Assembly: GCF_042646605.1 (NCBI RefSeq)
Contig: NZ_JBHRUG010000017.1
Coordinates: 62,001-126,000 of the forward strand
DNA: 64,000 nucleotides
Origin: Litchfieldella rifensis
GTDB taxonomy: Bacteria; Pseudomonadota; Gammaproteobacteria; Pseudomonadales; Halomonadaceae
Reading direction: 5' to 3'
A program made the translations under genes and the position numbers. Under the pieces are notes generated by a model that had not been told where the DNA came from, made no database searches, and was given only the letters and a program-made list of their open reading frames with translations. This document shows, piece by piece, positions 1-8,581 of the stretch. The first letter of the stretch is position 1; each line of letters begins with the position of its first letter.

Positions 1-2424
1 GCCGGCGCCGAAAACGGCAGCCTGCGTGAGGTACTGATCGTGGTGTCGGCGCTGGCCGTACAGGACCCACGCGAACGACCGGCCGAGAAGCGCCAGGCCG
101 CCGATCAGGCGCACAAGCGTTGGGACGATCCGGATTCCGATTTCGTCGCCTGGCTGAACCTGTGGCACGGCTTCGAGGCGGCACGCGAGGAGCTTTCCGG
201 CAACCAGCTCCGCCGCTGGTGTCGCGAGCACTACCTCAACTACCTGCGCCTGCGCGAGTGGCACGATACCTTCCGCCAGCTCCGGCAACTGCTGCGCGAG
301 ATGGAGATACCGGTGCCGCCGGCATCGTTGCCGCAGGAAGGGGAGGACGACGAGGAGCAGGCGCACCAGCGGCGCGAGAACGCCGTCAAGCTGCATCAGG
401 CACTATTGACGGGCCTGCTGTCGAACCTGGGCCAGTTGATCGAGAATCGCGAGTACCTGGGGGCACGCAACCGCAAGTTCCTGATCCATCCTGGCTCGGG
501 GCTGGCCAAGAAGACGCCCAAGTGGGTGATGGCCGGCGAACTGGTCGAGACCTCGCGGCTGTTCGCCCGCCAGGTCGCGCGCATTCAGCCGCAATGGGTA
601 GAGCCGCTGGCCGGGCATCTGGTCAAGCGTTCCTATAGCGAACCGCATTGGGAGATGAAACGCGCCCAGGTGGTCGCCTTCGAGCAGGTCACCCTGTTCG
701 GCTTGCCGATCGTCGTCCGGCGCAAGGTGCATTATGGGCCGATCGCCCCCGAGGAGGCCCGGGAACTGTTCATTCGTCGTGCCCTGGTGGAAGGTGAATA
801 TCGCACCCAGGCCGAGTTCTTCAGCCATAACCGGGCCCTGATCGAGGAGGTCGAGGATCTCGAGGACCGAGCCCGCAAGCGCGACATCCTGGTCGACGAG
901 GAGACGTTGTTCGATTTCTACGACCAGCGCCTGCCTCGGGACATCATCAATGGCAAGGGCTTCGAGCGCTGGCGTAAGCAGGCCGAGGCCGAGAACCCCG
1001 ATATTCTCAAGTTCGATCGCGCGGCCCTGATGGCGCGTGAAGCCGAGGACGTGACGGCCGCCCAGTATCCGGACGAACTGGTACTGAATGGCGTACGCTA
1101 TCCGCTGTCCTATCATTTCCAGCCCGGTGCTTCCGACGACGGTGTCACCCTGACGGTACCCGCGGCGATGCTCTCGCAGTTGCCGGTGGCGCGTCTCGAC
1201 TGGCTGGTACCGGGGTTGTTGCGCGAGAAATGCATTGCCCTGCTCAAGTCGCTGCCCAAGTCGGTGCGGCGGCAGGTGGTGCCGATTCCCGACTGGGTCG
1301 ATGCCGCGCTCGAGCGCCTGGTACCCGATGACGTGCCCCTGACCGCGGCATTGGGCGAATTCCTGCGCGTCAAGACCGGGTTGCGTCTGGGGCCGGACGA
1401 CTGGCGGGAGGATCTGCTCGAGCCGCATCTGCGCATGAACCTGCGGGTCGTGGATCACGATGGCCAGCCGCTGGGCGAGGGGCGCGATCCGGTCGAGCTC
1501 GAGCGGCGTTTCGCCCAGGCCGCCAGTGCCGGCGCGAGGGCCTTGAGCGAGGAGGTTGTGGCCGAACGACGACTCGACGATCTCCCTGCGGCCGGCCTGC
1601 CGGAATCGCGGGTCACCACCCAGGCAGGCATTCGTGTCGAGGCCTATCCGGCACTGACCGAGGCCGGAGACAGCCTGGTGGTGGAGCTTTTCGATCATCC
1701 GGACAAGGCGCGTGAGGCGCATCGTCAAGGCATCAAGCGCCTGGCGATGGATCGCTTGCCGGACCAGGTGCGCCTGCTGCAACGCCTACCGGGACTCGAG
1801 CGTTGTGCATTGCTGTTCACCAAGGTCGGCAGCAAGCGCCAGCTCGTCGACGATGTGGTCGAAGCCGTGTTTCTCCAAGTGGTGGCTACCGATCCCTTGC
1901 CTCGCACGCCACAGGCACTTCGCGAACGGCTCGATGAGCGGCGCGCCGATCTGGTGCCGCATGGCGAAGCGTTGGTGGTGACACTGGAGCAGGCCCTCAA
2001 GGGGCATCTGGCAGTGACCAAGGCGTTGAAAGGCAATCTGAGCTTCGCTCTGGCGCTGGTATACAGTGATCTCAAGGCCCAGATGGAACGGCTGGTACAC
2101 CCGGGGTTTGTCGCCGAGGCAGGGCCTTGGCTCGAGCATTACCCGCGTTACATGGAGGCGGCGGCGATTCGTCTGGAAAAAGCCCCGCGCGAGCGCATGC
2201 GCGACCAGATGCTGATGCAGGAGGTCCAGGATTTCGAAACTCGCCTCGCCGAGCGACGCGAGGCGAGCCGTCGTGCCGGTCTGGAAGACCCGCGACTGGT
2301 GGAATTCGGCTGGTGGATCGAGGAATTGCGAGTCTCGTTGTTCGCGCAGCAACTCGGCACCTTGATGCCGGTATCCAGCAAGCGCCTGGAAAAGCGTTGG
2401 GCGGAGATCACTGGCCGGCACTGA
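1..2424 (+). CDS. hrpA: ATP-dependent RNA helicase HrpA, 3' part (5' end outside window)
   Basis: The reading frame is open from base 1, so the gene starts upstream and only the C-terminal 807 residues are visible. The first visible residues (EVLIVVSALAVQDPRERP) match the conserved end of the DEAH-helicase core of HrpA (S/A-L-x-QDPRERP). The remainder is the long HrpA-specific C-terminal region (DUF3418 type), with the landmarks FLIHPGSGL, EPHWE and FDFYDQRLP. HrpA is a large DEAH-box RNA helicase, linked in E. coli to mRNA processing and rescue of stalled ribosomes. The helicase motifs themselves lie outside the window. The next gene begins 63 bases downstream on the same strand. Confidence 0.93.
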   Translation, partial: AGAENGSLREVLIVVSALAVQDPRERPAEKRQAADQAHKRWDDPDSDFVAWLNLWHGFEAAREELSGNQLRRWCREHYLNYLRLREWHDTFRQLRQLLREMEIPVPPASLPQEGEDDEEQAHQRRENAVKLHQALLTGLLSNLGQLIENREYLGARNRKFLIHPGSGLAKKTPKWVMAGELVETSRLFARQVARIQPQWVEPLAGHLVKRSYSEPHWEMKRAQVVAFEQVTLFGLPIVVRRKVHYGPIAPEEARELFIRRALVEGEYRTQAEFFSHNRALIEEVEDLEDRARKRDILVDEETLFDFYDQRLPRDIINGKGFERWRKQAEAENPDILKFDRAALMAREAEDVTAAQYPDELVLNGVRYPLSYHFQPGASDDGVTLTVPAAMLSQLPVARLDWLVPGLLREKCIALLKSLPKSVRRQVVPIPDWVDAALERLVPDDVPLTAALGEFLRVKTGLRLGPDDWREDLLEPHLRMNLRVVDHDGQPLGEGRDPVELERRFAQAASAGARALSEEVVAERRLDDLPAAGLPESRVTTQAGIRVEAYPALTEAGDSLVVELFDHPDKAREAHRQGIKRLAMDRLPDQVRLLQRLPGLERCALLFTKVGSKRQLVDDVVEAVFLQVVATDPLPRTPQALRERLDERRADLVPHGEALVVTLEQALKGHLAVTKALKGNLSFALALVYSDLKAQMERLVHPGFVAEAGPWLEHYPRYMEAAAIRLEKAPRERMRDQMLMQEVQDFETRLAERREASRRAGLEDPRLVEFGWWIEELRVSLFAQQLGTLMPVSSKRLEKRWAEITGRH

Positions 2425-2487
2425 AGCGGCCCCAAAGGCTGCCGATACAGGATTCAAGGCGGGAACCAACCGCCGCTGGGAGAGACT

Positions 2488-3609
2488 ATGACACATGCGC
2501 TGATTACCGGCACTGGGCTCTACACGCCGGAGCACGTCATCGACAACGATGCCCTGGTGGCATCGTTCAATACCTGGGTGGATGCCGAGAACACCCGGCA
2601 TGCCTCGGCCATCGCCGCCGGTGAGCGTGAACCGCTGGAGTATTCCAGTACCGAGTTCATCGTCAAGGCGTCGGGTATCCACAGCCGGTATGTGCTGGAT
2701 GCCGCAGGTATCCTCGATCCCGCACGCATGCGCCCTCGGTTGCCCGAGCGGGGCAACGACGAGCTGTCGATCCAGGGCGAGATGGGGCTCTCGGCCGCAC
2801 GCGAGGCACTGGATGCCGCCGCTGTCGCCGCCAAGGATATCGAGCTGGTGATCGTTGCCTGCTCCAACCATGAGCGCCCCTATCCGGCAGTAGCCGTGGA
2901 GTTGCAGGCGGCATTGGGCGCCGGTGGCTATGCGTTCGACATGAACGTGGCCTGTAGTTCGGCGACTTTTGCCATCGACACCGCTGCCAACGCGATTCGC
3001 GCGGGCAGCGTGAGACGGGCCCTCATCGTCAGCCCCGAGATCTGCTCGGCCCATCTCAATTTTCGCGACCGCGATAGTCATTTCATCTTTGGCGATGCCT
3101 GTACGGCCGTCGTCATCGAAGCCGGCGATCTCGCTACGGCGGCGTCGCGCTTCGAGATCCTGGGTACGCGCCTGATCACTCGTTACTCCAATGCCATTCG
3201 CAACAATGCCGGGTTCCTCAATCGTGTCACCGACGCCGATCCTCTGGCGCAGGACAAGCTGTTCGTCCAGGAGGGGCGCCGGGTGTTCAAGGAGGTCTGC
3301 CCGATGGTGGCGACCTTGATCGGTGACCACCTCGACAGCCTGGGACTGTCCGGCCAGGAGCTGTCGCGGCTTTGGTTGCATCAGGCCAACCGGCATATGA
3401 ACGACCTGATCGCGCGACGTGTGCTGGGAACGGAGCCGGCACCCTTGCAGGCGCCGATCATCCTGGATCGCTATGCCAACACCAGCTCGGCGGGGTCGAT
3501 CATTGCTTTCCATCTGCATCGTGACGACCTGACATCTGGCCAGCTTGGGGTGGTGTGTTCCTTCGGTGCTGGGTACAGTGCCGGCAACGTCGTTGTACGC
3601 AAGGCGTGA
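2488..3609 (+). CDS. 3-oxoacyl-ACP synthase III family protein (FabH-like)
   Basis: This 373-residue thiolase-fold condensing enzyme has the KAS III triad: Cys156 in NVACSSAT, His298 in WLHQAN and Asn331 in YANTSSAG. It is longer than housekeeping FabH (about 317 residues) because of an insert around residues 30-90. That insert is typical of a Pseudomonas subgroup which, as I recall (PA3286 type), condenses medium-chain acyl-CoA with malonyl-ACP and feeds beta-oxidation products into fatty-acid synthesis. The start ATG follows GGGAGAG at suitable spacing. Whether it serves primary synthesis or this shunt is not decided by the sequence, but the length and insert favour the shunt type. Confidence 0.85.
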   Translation: MTHALITGTGLYTPEHVIDNDALVASFNTWVDAENTRHASAIAAGEREPLEYSSTEFIVKASGIHSRYVLDAAGILDPARMRPRLPERGNDELSIQGEMGLSAAREALDAAAVAAKDIELVIVACSNHERPYPAVAVELQAALGAGGYAFDMNVACSSATFAIDTAANAIRAGSVRRALIVSPEICSAHLNFRDRDSHFIFGDACTAVVIEAGDLATAASRFEILGTRLITRYSNAIRNNAGFLNRVTDADPLAQDKLFVQEGRRVFKEVCPMVATLIGDHLDSLGLSGQELSRLWLHQANRHMNDLIARRVLGTEPAPLQAPIILDRYANTSSAGSIIAFHLHRDDLTSGQLGVVCSFGAGYSAGNVVVRKA

Positions 3610-3641
3610 CTCAACGGGATCATGGGGAAAGGGTGAGCTTG

Positions 3642-4412
3642 ATGAATGGCAAGGGAAGGCATAGTGGCGTGTCGGTGCTCGTCACCAAGTGGCTGGTGGT
3701 GACGCTGGTCTTGATGATACTGGCAGGCTGCGCCAGTCAGCAAAACGTGGAACCCAATCCCGAGGATCCTTGGGAAGGATTCAACCGCCGTGTCTTTGCC
3801 TTCAACGAGGCCATCGACCGCGTGGCACTCAAGCCCCTGGCCCAAGGCTATGACGCCATCACGCCGCAACCCGTGCAGACCGGAGTGGGAAACTTCTTTT
3901 CCAACCTCGGTGAAGTCCGTACCGTGCTCAATAGTCTGTTGCAGGGCAAGCCGAACAATGCCGGTGTCGCGGCCGGGCGTTTCGTGATCAATACCACGAT
4001 CGGGATCGGGGGCTTGTGGGATGTCGCCACCGGCATAGAGGTTACCGGGCGGGAAGAGGACTTTGGGCAGACGCTGGGGGTATGGGGCGTTGGAGAGGGC
4101 CCTTATCTGGTGCTGCCGCTGCTGGGGCCGAGCACCGTTCGCGATACGACCGGTCTGCCGCTGGACATGTACACTTATCCGTTGACTTATGTCGAGGACG
4201 ACGAGGTGCGTTACGCTCTCACCGCCTTACGTATGATCGATAGACGTGCGAGCTTCCTCGAGCAGGAGGAGCTGATCCGTGGCGATCGCTACAGCTTCAT
4301 CCGCGATGCTTATTTGCAACGACGGCGCTTCGAGGTCAGCGATGGAGAGTTGGGGGAGGATCCCTTCGCCAGCGATGAATTTGACTTCGATGATGACGCT
4401 TTTGCCGAGTGA
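3642..4412 (+). CDS. mlaA: MlaA (VacJ) phospholipid-transport lipoprotein
   Basis: MlaA sits in the outer membrane and removes misplaced phospholipids from the outer leaflet, passing them to MlaC and the MlaFEDB importer. The 256-residue product has a signal peptide with lipobox ILAG-C at Cys30. It then has the family signature DPWEGFNRRVFAFN, the VGNFFSNL segment, and the glycine-rich IGGLWDVA...GVGEGPYLVLPLLGPS block. The C-terminus is strongly acidic. I chose ATG 3642, nine bases after a GGGGAAAGG ribosome site; a GTG at 3633 in the same frame is possible. The rest of the mla system is not in this window. The following phosphatase gene starts 12 bases later, so the two are probably cotranscribed. 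Confidence 0.92.
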   Translation: MNGKGRHSGVSVLVTKWLVVTLVLMILAGCASQQNVEPNPEDPWEGFNRRVFAFNEAIDRVALKPLAQGYDAITPQPVQTGVGNFFSNLGEVRTVLNSLLQGKPNNAGVAAGRFVINTTIGIGGLWDVATGIEVTGREEDFGQTLGVWGVGEGPYLVLPLLGPSTVRDTTGLPLDMYTYPLTYVEDDEVRYALTALRMIDRRASFLEQEELIRGDRYSFIRDAYLQRRRFEVSDGELGEDPFASDEFDFDDDAFAE

Positions 4413-4424
4413 GGCAGGAGGCAG

Positions 4425-5627
4425 ATGGCCATGGCCAGTTCACGTGTGCTGATCGGTGTGCTAGACCAACCGGGACGCGAGCGCGATGCGCTGGCCGACG
4501 TCATCGCCAAGGGCAAGTTTGCGGTGGTGGCTGCCGAGCGTGCCGAGGACCTTCCCGACGACACTTCACTGATCGTGGCTCATGCACGGGCGGTTCCCAG
4601 CCAGGAATGGCCGGCTCTCACGGCACGCGTGCCGGCCCTGGTGGTCAGTGACTCGCGCCTCGATGGCGATCTGCTGAAGGCAGTGGATGCCGGCCTGGTG
4701 GATTACATCATCGAGCCGTTGAAGCATGGCGATATCTTGCGCCGCATGATCGCCAAGGTCATCGAGAACCGACACCTGGCCGAGGAGCATGCTCGTGACC
4801 GTGAGCGGCTCGCCGAACTCAACGAAAGCCTGGAAACCCATCTGGCAATGCTGCGTCTCGACCAGCAGGCGGGAGGCCACATCCAGCGCAAGATGTTGCC
4901 ACCACGGCCACAGACGTTCGCCGGTGTGACCTGTGACTACTGGCTGGCCCCGTCATTGTACCTGTCGGGCGACTTTCTCGATTTTCAACGCTTCGACGAC
5001 GACTACAGCGTGTTCTATTTCGCCGATGTCTCGGGCCATGGGGCCTCGTCGGCGTTTGTGACGGTATTGCTCAAGTATCTGTGCAACCGCTGGTTGTCCG
5101 AATGGGATGGCAAGGATCCCGAGCGTTTGCCCTCACGCTGGCTAAGTGAACTCAATCGTGAACTCCTCGATACCGGTATCGGCAAGCATGCCACGCTGTT
5201 CGTGGGAGTCATCGACCACGAGGAGCGTCGTTTGCACTATTCGCTGGGGGCGCAACTACCCATGCCCCTGCTGGTCGCGAACGGCGAGGCCCGCGTGCTT
5301 GAAGGCGAGGGAATGCCAGTTGGACTGTTCCCGGGAGTGGAGTATCCTAGCCTTAGTTGTGCACTGCCGCAGAACTTCCGTTTATGGCTGTGTTCGGATG
5401 GAGTATTGGAGTGTCTACCGGGCGATACGCTCGACATTCGGCTCAAGGAACTCGAGCGTCTCGTGCGGGCCAGTGACAGTGTAACCGCACTGCGAGGGAA
5501 GTTAGCGCTTGGTGATGTTCCCGATAGTGACGAGGATGCCGTTGCCAGGCATGCACCGGGTCTGGATGAACTCCCGGATGACTTGACGATCATGACGTTG
5601 AGCGGATTTGACGATGATAATGCATGA
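4425..5627 (+). CDS. Pseudo-receiver plus PP2C/SpoIIE serine phosphatase
   Basis: The 400-residue protein has three parts. Residues about 8-115 have a CheY-like fold, about 118-150 form a charged coiled-coil linker, and about 165-395 are a SpoIIE/RsbU-type PP2C phosphatase with metal-site motifs LSGDFLDF, FADVSGHG and DDLTIM. The receiver looks degenerate. The strand-3 phosphoacceptor region reads SLIVAHARAV with no Asp, and the strand-5 Lys position reads IEPL. It overlaps the downstream STAS gene, so it probably dephosphorylates that antagonist in a partner-switching pathway. The order mlaA-phosphatase-STAS-tal resembles, from memory, Pseudomonas PA2800-PA2796. HsbR is a related paralogue rather than an assured orthologue. 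Confidence 0.88.
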   Translation: MAMASSRVLIGVLDQPGRERDALADVIAKGKFAVVAAERAEDLPDDTSLIVAHARAVPSQEWPALTARVPALVVSDSRLDGDLLKAVDAGLVDYIIEPLKHGDILRRMIAKVIENRHLAEEHARDRERLAELNESLETHLAMLRLDQQAGGHIQRKMLPPRPQTFAGVTCDYWLAPSLYLSGDFLDFQRFDDDYSVFYFADVSGHGASSAFVTVLLKYLCNRWLSEWDGKDPERLPSRWLSELNRELLDTGIGKHATLFVGVIDHEERRLHYSLGAQLPMPLLVANGEARVLEGEGMPVGLFPGVEYPSLSCALPQNFRLWLCSDGVLECLPGDTLDIRLKELERLVRASDSVTALRGKLALGDVPDSDEDAVARHAPGLDELPDDLTIMTLSGFDDDNA

Positions 5628-6120
5628 AGGGCGATTGCAAGCGGCGTTCGACTCCGGTGTTTTCGTGCTCAAGTTATGCGGTGATGTGCGCTTGACGCTC
5701 TGTGCGACGCTGGACAGCCAGGCCCAAAGCCTGGCCAATACCCCGGGCCTGAAGGCAGTGATGATCGATCTGCGCGAGGCGACCAATATCGACTCCACGG
5801 CATTGGGATTTCTTGCCAAGGTGGCCATGGCGGTGCGCGGGCGCTTGGAGCAGCCGCCGACCATCGTGGCCGACCATCCCGACGTGCAGCGCATGCTCGA
5901 TGTGATGGGCTTCTCCCATTACTTCACTCTGGTCGAAGCACCACTTACCGAGCCCGGGGAACTGAACGACTTGCCCCAGGTGGAAGCCGACGAGGCGGGC
6001 ATGCAACAGCGCATTCTCGAGGCTCACCGCATCCTGATGCGGATGAACGAGCACAACCGCGAGGAGTTTCAGCCGTTGGTGGAGTTGCTCGAGGCCCAGC
6101 AGCACGACCCGGTACAGTGA
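5614..6120 (+). CDS. STAS-domain anti-sigma factor antagonist
   Basis: The protein has about 168 residues. Residues about 5-105 are a STAS domain of the SpoIIAA/RsbV kind, and the C-terminal tail is helical and acidic. The predicted phosphorylatable serine lies in NIDSTALGFL. Such proteins bind an anti-sigma/kinase partner when unphosphorylated. The gene overlaps the 3' end of the phosphatase gene by 14 bases, which argues for translational coupling and makes the phosphatase its likely cognate enzyme. ATG 5614 is preferred (upstream TGAGCGG); ATG 5620 is also possible. No kinase or anti-sigma gene is adjacent, so the target is unknown. Confidence 0.87.
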   Translation: MIMHEGRLQAAFDSGVFVLKLCGDVRLTLCATLDSQAQSLANTPGLKAVMIDLREATNIDSTALGFLAKVAMAVRGRLEQPPTIVADHPDVQRMLDVMGFSHYFTLVEAPLTEPGELNDLPQVEADEAGMQQRILEAHRILMRMNEHNREEFQPLVELLEAQQHDPVQ

Positions 6121-6151
6121 CCGGGCCGTAGCTATTCACGAGGGCTGCACT

Positions 6152-7090
6152 TCAGCGACGCAGTTCGCCCAACAGGGTTTCCAGTCGGCGTTGATCCGCC
6201 ATGAACTTGCGAATGCCTTCGGCCAGCTTCTCGGTGGCCATGGCATCTTCGTTCAGTTCCCAACGAAATTCGCCTTCGTCGTACGGCTCCGGCGGCGACG
6301 TCTCGGCATCCACCGCCGCCGATAAGCGGCGCGGCAATGCCCCCCGATCGTCGGCCAGCTCGGCCAGCAGCGTGGGGGAGATGGTCAGCCGATCGCAGCC
6401 GGCCAGGGCCTCGATCTCGCCACAATTGCGAAAACTCGCCCCCATCACGATCGTCTTGTAGCCGTGCCCCTTGTAATGCTCGTAGATGCGCTGCACCGAT
6501 TGCACGCCGGGATCGTTGTCGCCGCTGAAGTCGGCATCCGGCGCCTGGGCCCGGTGCCAATCGAGGATACGACCGACGAAGGGCGAGATCAGGGTGACCC
6601 CGGCATCGGCACAGGCCTGGGCCTGGGTAAAGCCGAACAGCAGGGTGAGGTTGGTGTGGATGCCTTCGCGCTCGAGCCGTTCGGCGGCACGGATCCCTTC
6701 CCAGGTCGCGGCGACCTTGATCAGGATTCTGTCCCGGTCGACGCCATGGCGTGCGTAACGCTCGATCAGCGAATGCGCGCGGGCGATACTGGCCTCGGTA
6801 TCGAACGATAGCCGTGCGCTGATCTCGGTCGACACGTATCCCGGCACCAGCTCACTGATTTCGCTGCCAATCTCGACGGCAACGGCATCCACCGCGTCGT
6901 TGATGTCGGTGCTGTGGCGGGCCAGTTCGGCAAGCCGCGCACGGCGGCCTTCCTGTTGTGCTGCCTGCAGGATCAACGAGGGATTGGTGGTGGCATCGGT
7001 AGGCTGGAAGCGACGAATCGCGTCGATATCGCCGGTGTCGGCGACCACCGTGGTCATTGCCTTGAGCTGGGTCAGTTTGTCCTGGGCCAT
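6152..7090 (-). CDS. tal: Transaldolase
   Basis: Transaldolase of the pentose phosphate pathway moves a dihydroxyacetone unit from sedoheptulose-7-phosphate to glyceraldehyde-3-phosphate. The 312-residue product matches the TalB class. It has the N-terminal TTNPSLI motif, the Schiff-base lysine in RILIKVAATWEGI, then TLLFGFTQAQACADAG and LISPFVGRILDW. The start ATG at 7090 is preceded by AGGACGCC at good spacing; a longer upstream open frame lacks a ribosome site. The gene converges on the STAS gene with only about 30 bases between them. Confidence 0.95.
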   Translation of the reverse strand: MAQDKLTQLKAMTTVVADTGDIDAIRRFQPTDATTNPSLILQAAQQEGRRARLAELARHSTDINDAVDAVAVEIGSEISELVPGYVSTEISARLSFDTEASIARAHSLIERYARHGVDRDRILIKVAATWEGIRAAERLEREGIHTNLTLLFGFTQAQACADAGVTLISPFVGRILDWHRAQAPDADFSGDNDPGVQSVQRIYEHYKGHGYKTIVMGASFRNCGEIEALAGCDRLTISPTLLAELADDRGALPRRLSAAVDAETSPPEPYDEGEFRWELNEDAMATEKLAEGIRKFMADQRRLETLLGELRR

Positions 7091-7274
7091 GGGCGTCCTG
7101 TGCTGGTCATGGGGGAGAAGAGTGCCCACTTTATCAAGGTCGCGAGACGCTGGGTATCAGGCAGGGTGGGGAGAGCCTGTCTGCAAGGGGAAGGCGATAT
7201 CTGCTACCGATGATGAAATCGGGTATCATTAGCGTCCTATCTTTTCCCCGTTCTTGACAAGCAAGGAGGCCGTC

Positions 7275-8459
7275 TTGACGCTCAATGCCCGCCGCGTCGC
7301 GTTGCTGGTGGCTGCCAACACGGCGCTGGCACCCTTCGCCATCGATGCCTATCTGCCGGCGATGCCCGCACTGGCGCAGTCGATCGGGGCCAGCATTCAC
7401 CACACCGAACTGTCGATCAGCGTCTTCCTGTTTGGCTTCGCCATCGGTCAATTGACCTGCGGCCCCTTGTCCGACCGCCTGGGACGCAAGCCAGTACTGC
7501 TCGGCGGGCTGACGGTCTTTCTGGTTGCCAGTCTGGCGATCACTCAGGTGGAAAGCCTCTATACGTTGTGGACGTGGCGCTTCGTGCAGGCGCTGGGCGG
7601 CGGGGCCTGCGTGGTCAACTCGGCAGCCATCGTGCGCGACTGCTTCAGCGGTCGCGAGGCCGCCAAGGTGATGTCGACCATGGCGATGATCATGATGCTG
7701 GCGCCGCTGGCGGCCCCCGCCATAGGCAGCGGATTGCTGTACCTGGCGGACTGGTGGCTGATCTTCGTCTTCCTGGCCTGCTATGCGCTGTTCCTGATGT
7801 GGCTGCTGGGCATCCACCTGCCCGAAACCCGCAGCCCAGACCAGCCAGCGGCCTCGCCGCGACAGGTCGTGGCCAACTACTTGAGTGTCTTTCGTCATCG
7901 CGAGGCCATGGGCTATATCTGTGCCACGGCGATGTCGTTCGCCGGCCTGTTCGCTTTCGTCACCGCTTCGCCGTTCCTCTATATCGAACACTTCGGCTTG
8001 TCGCCGGCCATGTACCCCGTGGTGTTCGGGGTCAACGTATTGGTCATGGCCTCGTCCAATCGCGTCAATATCTGGCTGCTGCGCAAACGCAGCCCACAGC
8101 AGAACCTGCGCCTGGGGCTGGGGGTGCAACTGGTGGCTGCCAGTGGGCTGGTGCTGGCGGTGATGACCGGGCTCGAATCGCTGTGGACCTTCGTGCCGTT
8201 GATCATGATGTTCACCAGCATGATCGGGCTGATCACCCCCAATGCGATCTCCTCCTTGCTGGATCATTTCAGCCACATGAGTGCTACAGCCACGGCTCTG
8301 CTGGGTAGCATCCAGTTTTCCTGCGGTGCGCTGGCCGGGGTATTGGTCGGGGCCTTCGAGATCGACAGTGCCTGGCCGACCGTGCTGACCATGCTGATGG
8401 TGGCGGTGCTGAGCAATGTGGGAGTGCGCCTACTGGCGGGCAAGGTGCTGCATGGCTGA
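7275..8459 (+). CDS. Bcr/CflA-type MFS drug efflux transporter
   Basis: This 394-residue, 12-helix major facilitator belongs to the DHA1 Bcr/CflA subfamily. It opens with the characteristic FAIDAYLPAMP in helix 1 and has the loop 2-3 signature GPLSDRLGRKPVL. Members export drugs such as bicyclomycin, sulfonamides or chloramphenicol, or metabolites such as cysteine; the substrate here is unknown. The start is decided by a strong AAGGAGG at 7263-7269 placed five bases before a TTG at 7275. The protein then begins MTLNARRVALL. It is divergent from tal, with no obvious regulator beside it. Confidence 0.88.
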   Translation: MTLNARRVALLVAANTALAPFAIDAYLPAMPALAQSIGASIHHTELSISVFLFGFAIGQLTCGPLSDRLGRKPVLLGGLTVFLVASLAITQVESLYTLWTWRFVQALGGGACVVNSAAIVRDCFSGREAAKVMSTMAMIMMLAPLAAPAIGSGLLYLADWWLIFVFLACYALFLMWLLGIHLPETRSPDQPAASPRQVVANYLSVFRHREAMGYICATAMSFAGLFAFVTASPFLYIEHFGLSPAMYPVVFGVNVLVMASSNRVNIWLLRKRSPQQNLRLGLGVQLVAASGLVLAVMTGLESLWTFVPLIMMFTSMIGLITPNAISSLLDHFSHMSATATALLGSIQFSCGALAGVLVGAFEIDSAWPTVLTMLMVAVLSNVGVRLLAGKVLHG

Positions 8460-8502
8460 GTGGCTGGGGCATGGGGATTACTGTTCTGACACGATGTTAC
8501 GA

Positions 8503-8520
8503 CTGTCATGAAGTTGTCAT
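8503..8520 (+). promoter_or_regulatory. Pho box upstream of pstS
   Basis: CTGTCATGAAGTTGTCAT is two 7-base direct repeats (CTGTCAT, TTGTCAT) separated by four bases, the PhoB-binding arrangement. A plausible -10 hexamer (CATCTT, 8531-8536) lies ten bases further, as expected for a PhoB-activated promoter in which the box replaces the -35 element. It starts 79 bases before the pstS ATG. Confidence 0.9.
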
Positions 8521-8581
8521 TTTCGTGCGGCATCTTGTGTCTCGCGAAGGTTGAACACTCTCATCGACAGGAGTTACCCGC

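Noticed and set aside
403..1782. Long open frame of 459 codons on the minus strand
   Set aside because: It lies fully opposite hrpA, has repeated His/Gln/Arg-rich text typical of antisense frames in GC-rich genes, and resembles no family.
1786..3519. 577-codon open frame on the minus strand
   Set aside because: It covers the 3' part of hrpA and the FabH-like gene in antisense; both plus-strand genes are clearly real.
4425..6120. Naming the phosphatase and STAS genes hsbR and hsbA
   Set aside because: The family is the same, but the neighbourhood (mlaA and tal) fits a different Pseudomonas locus and no hptB is adjacent.
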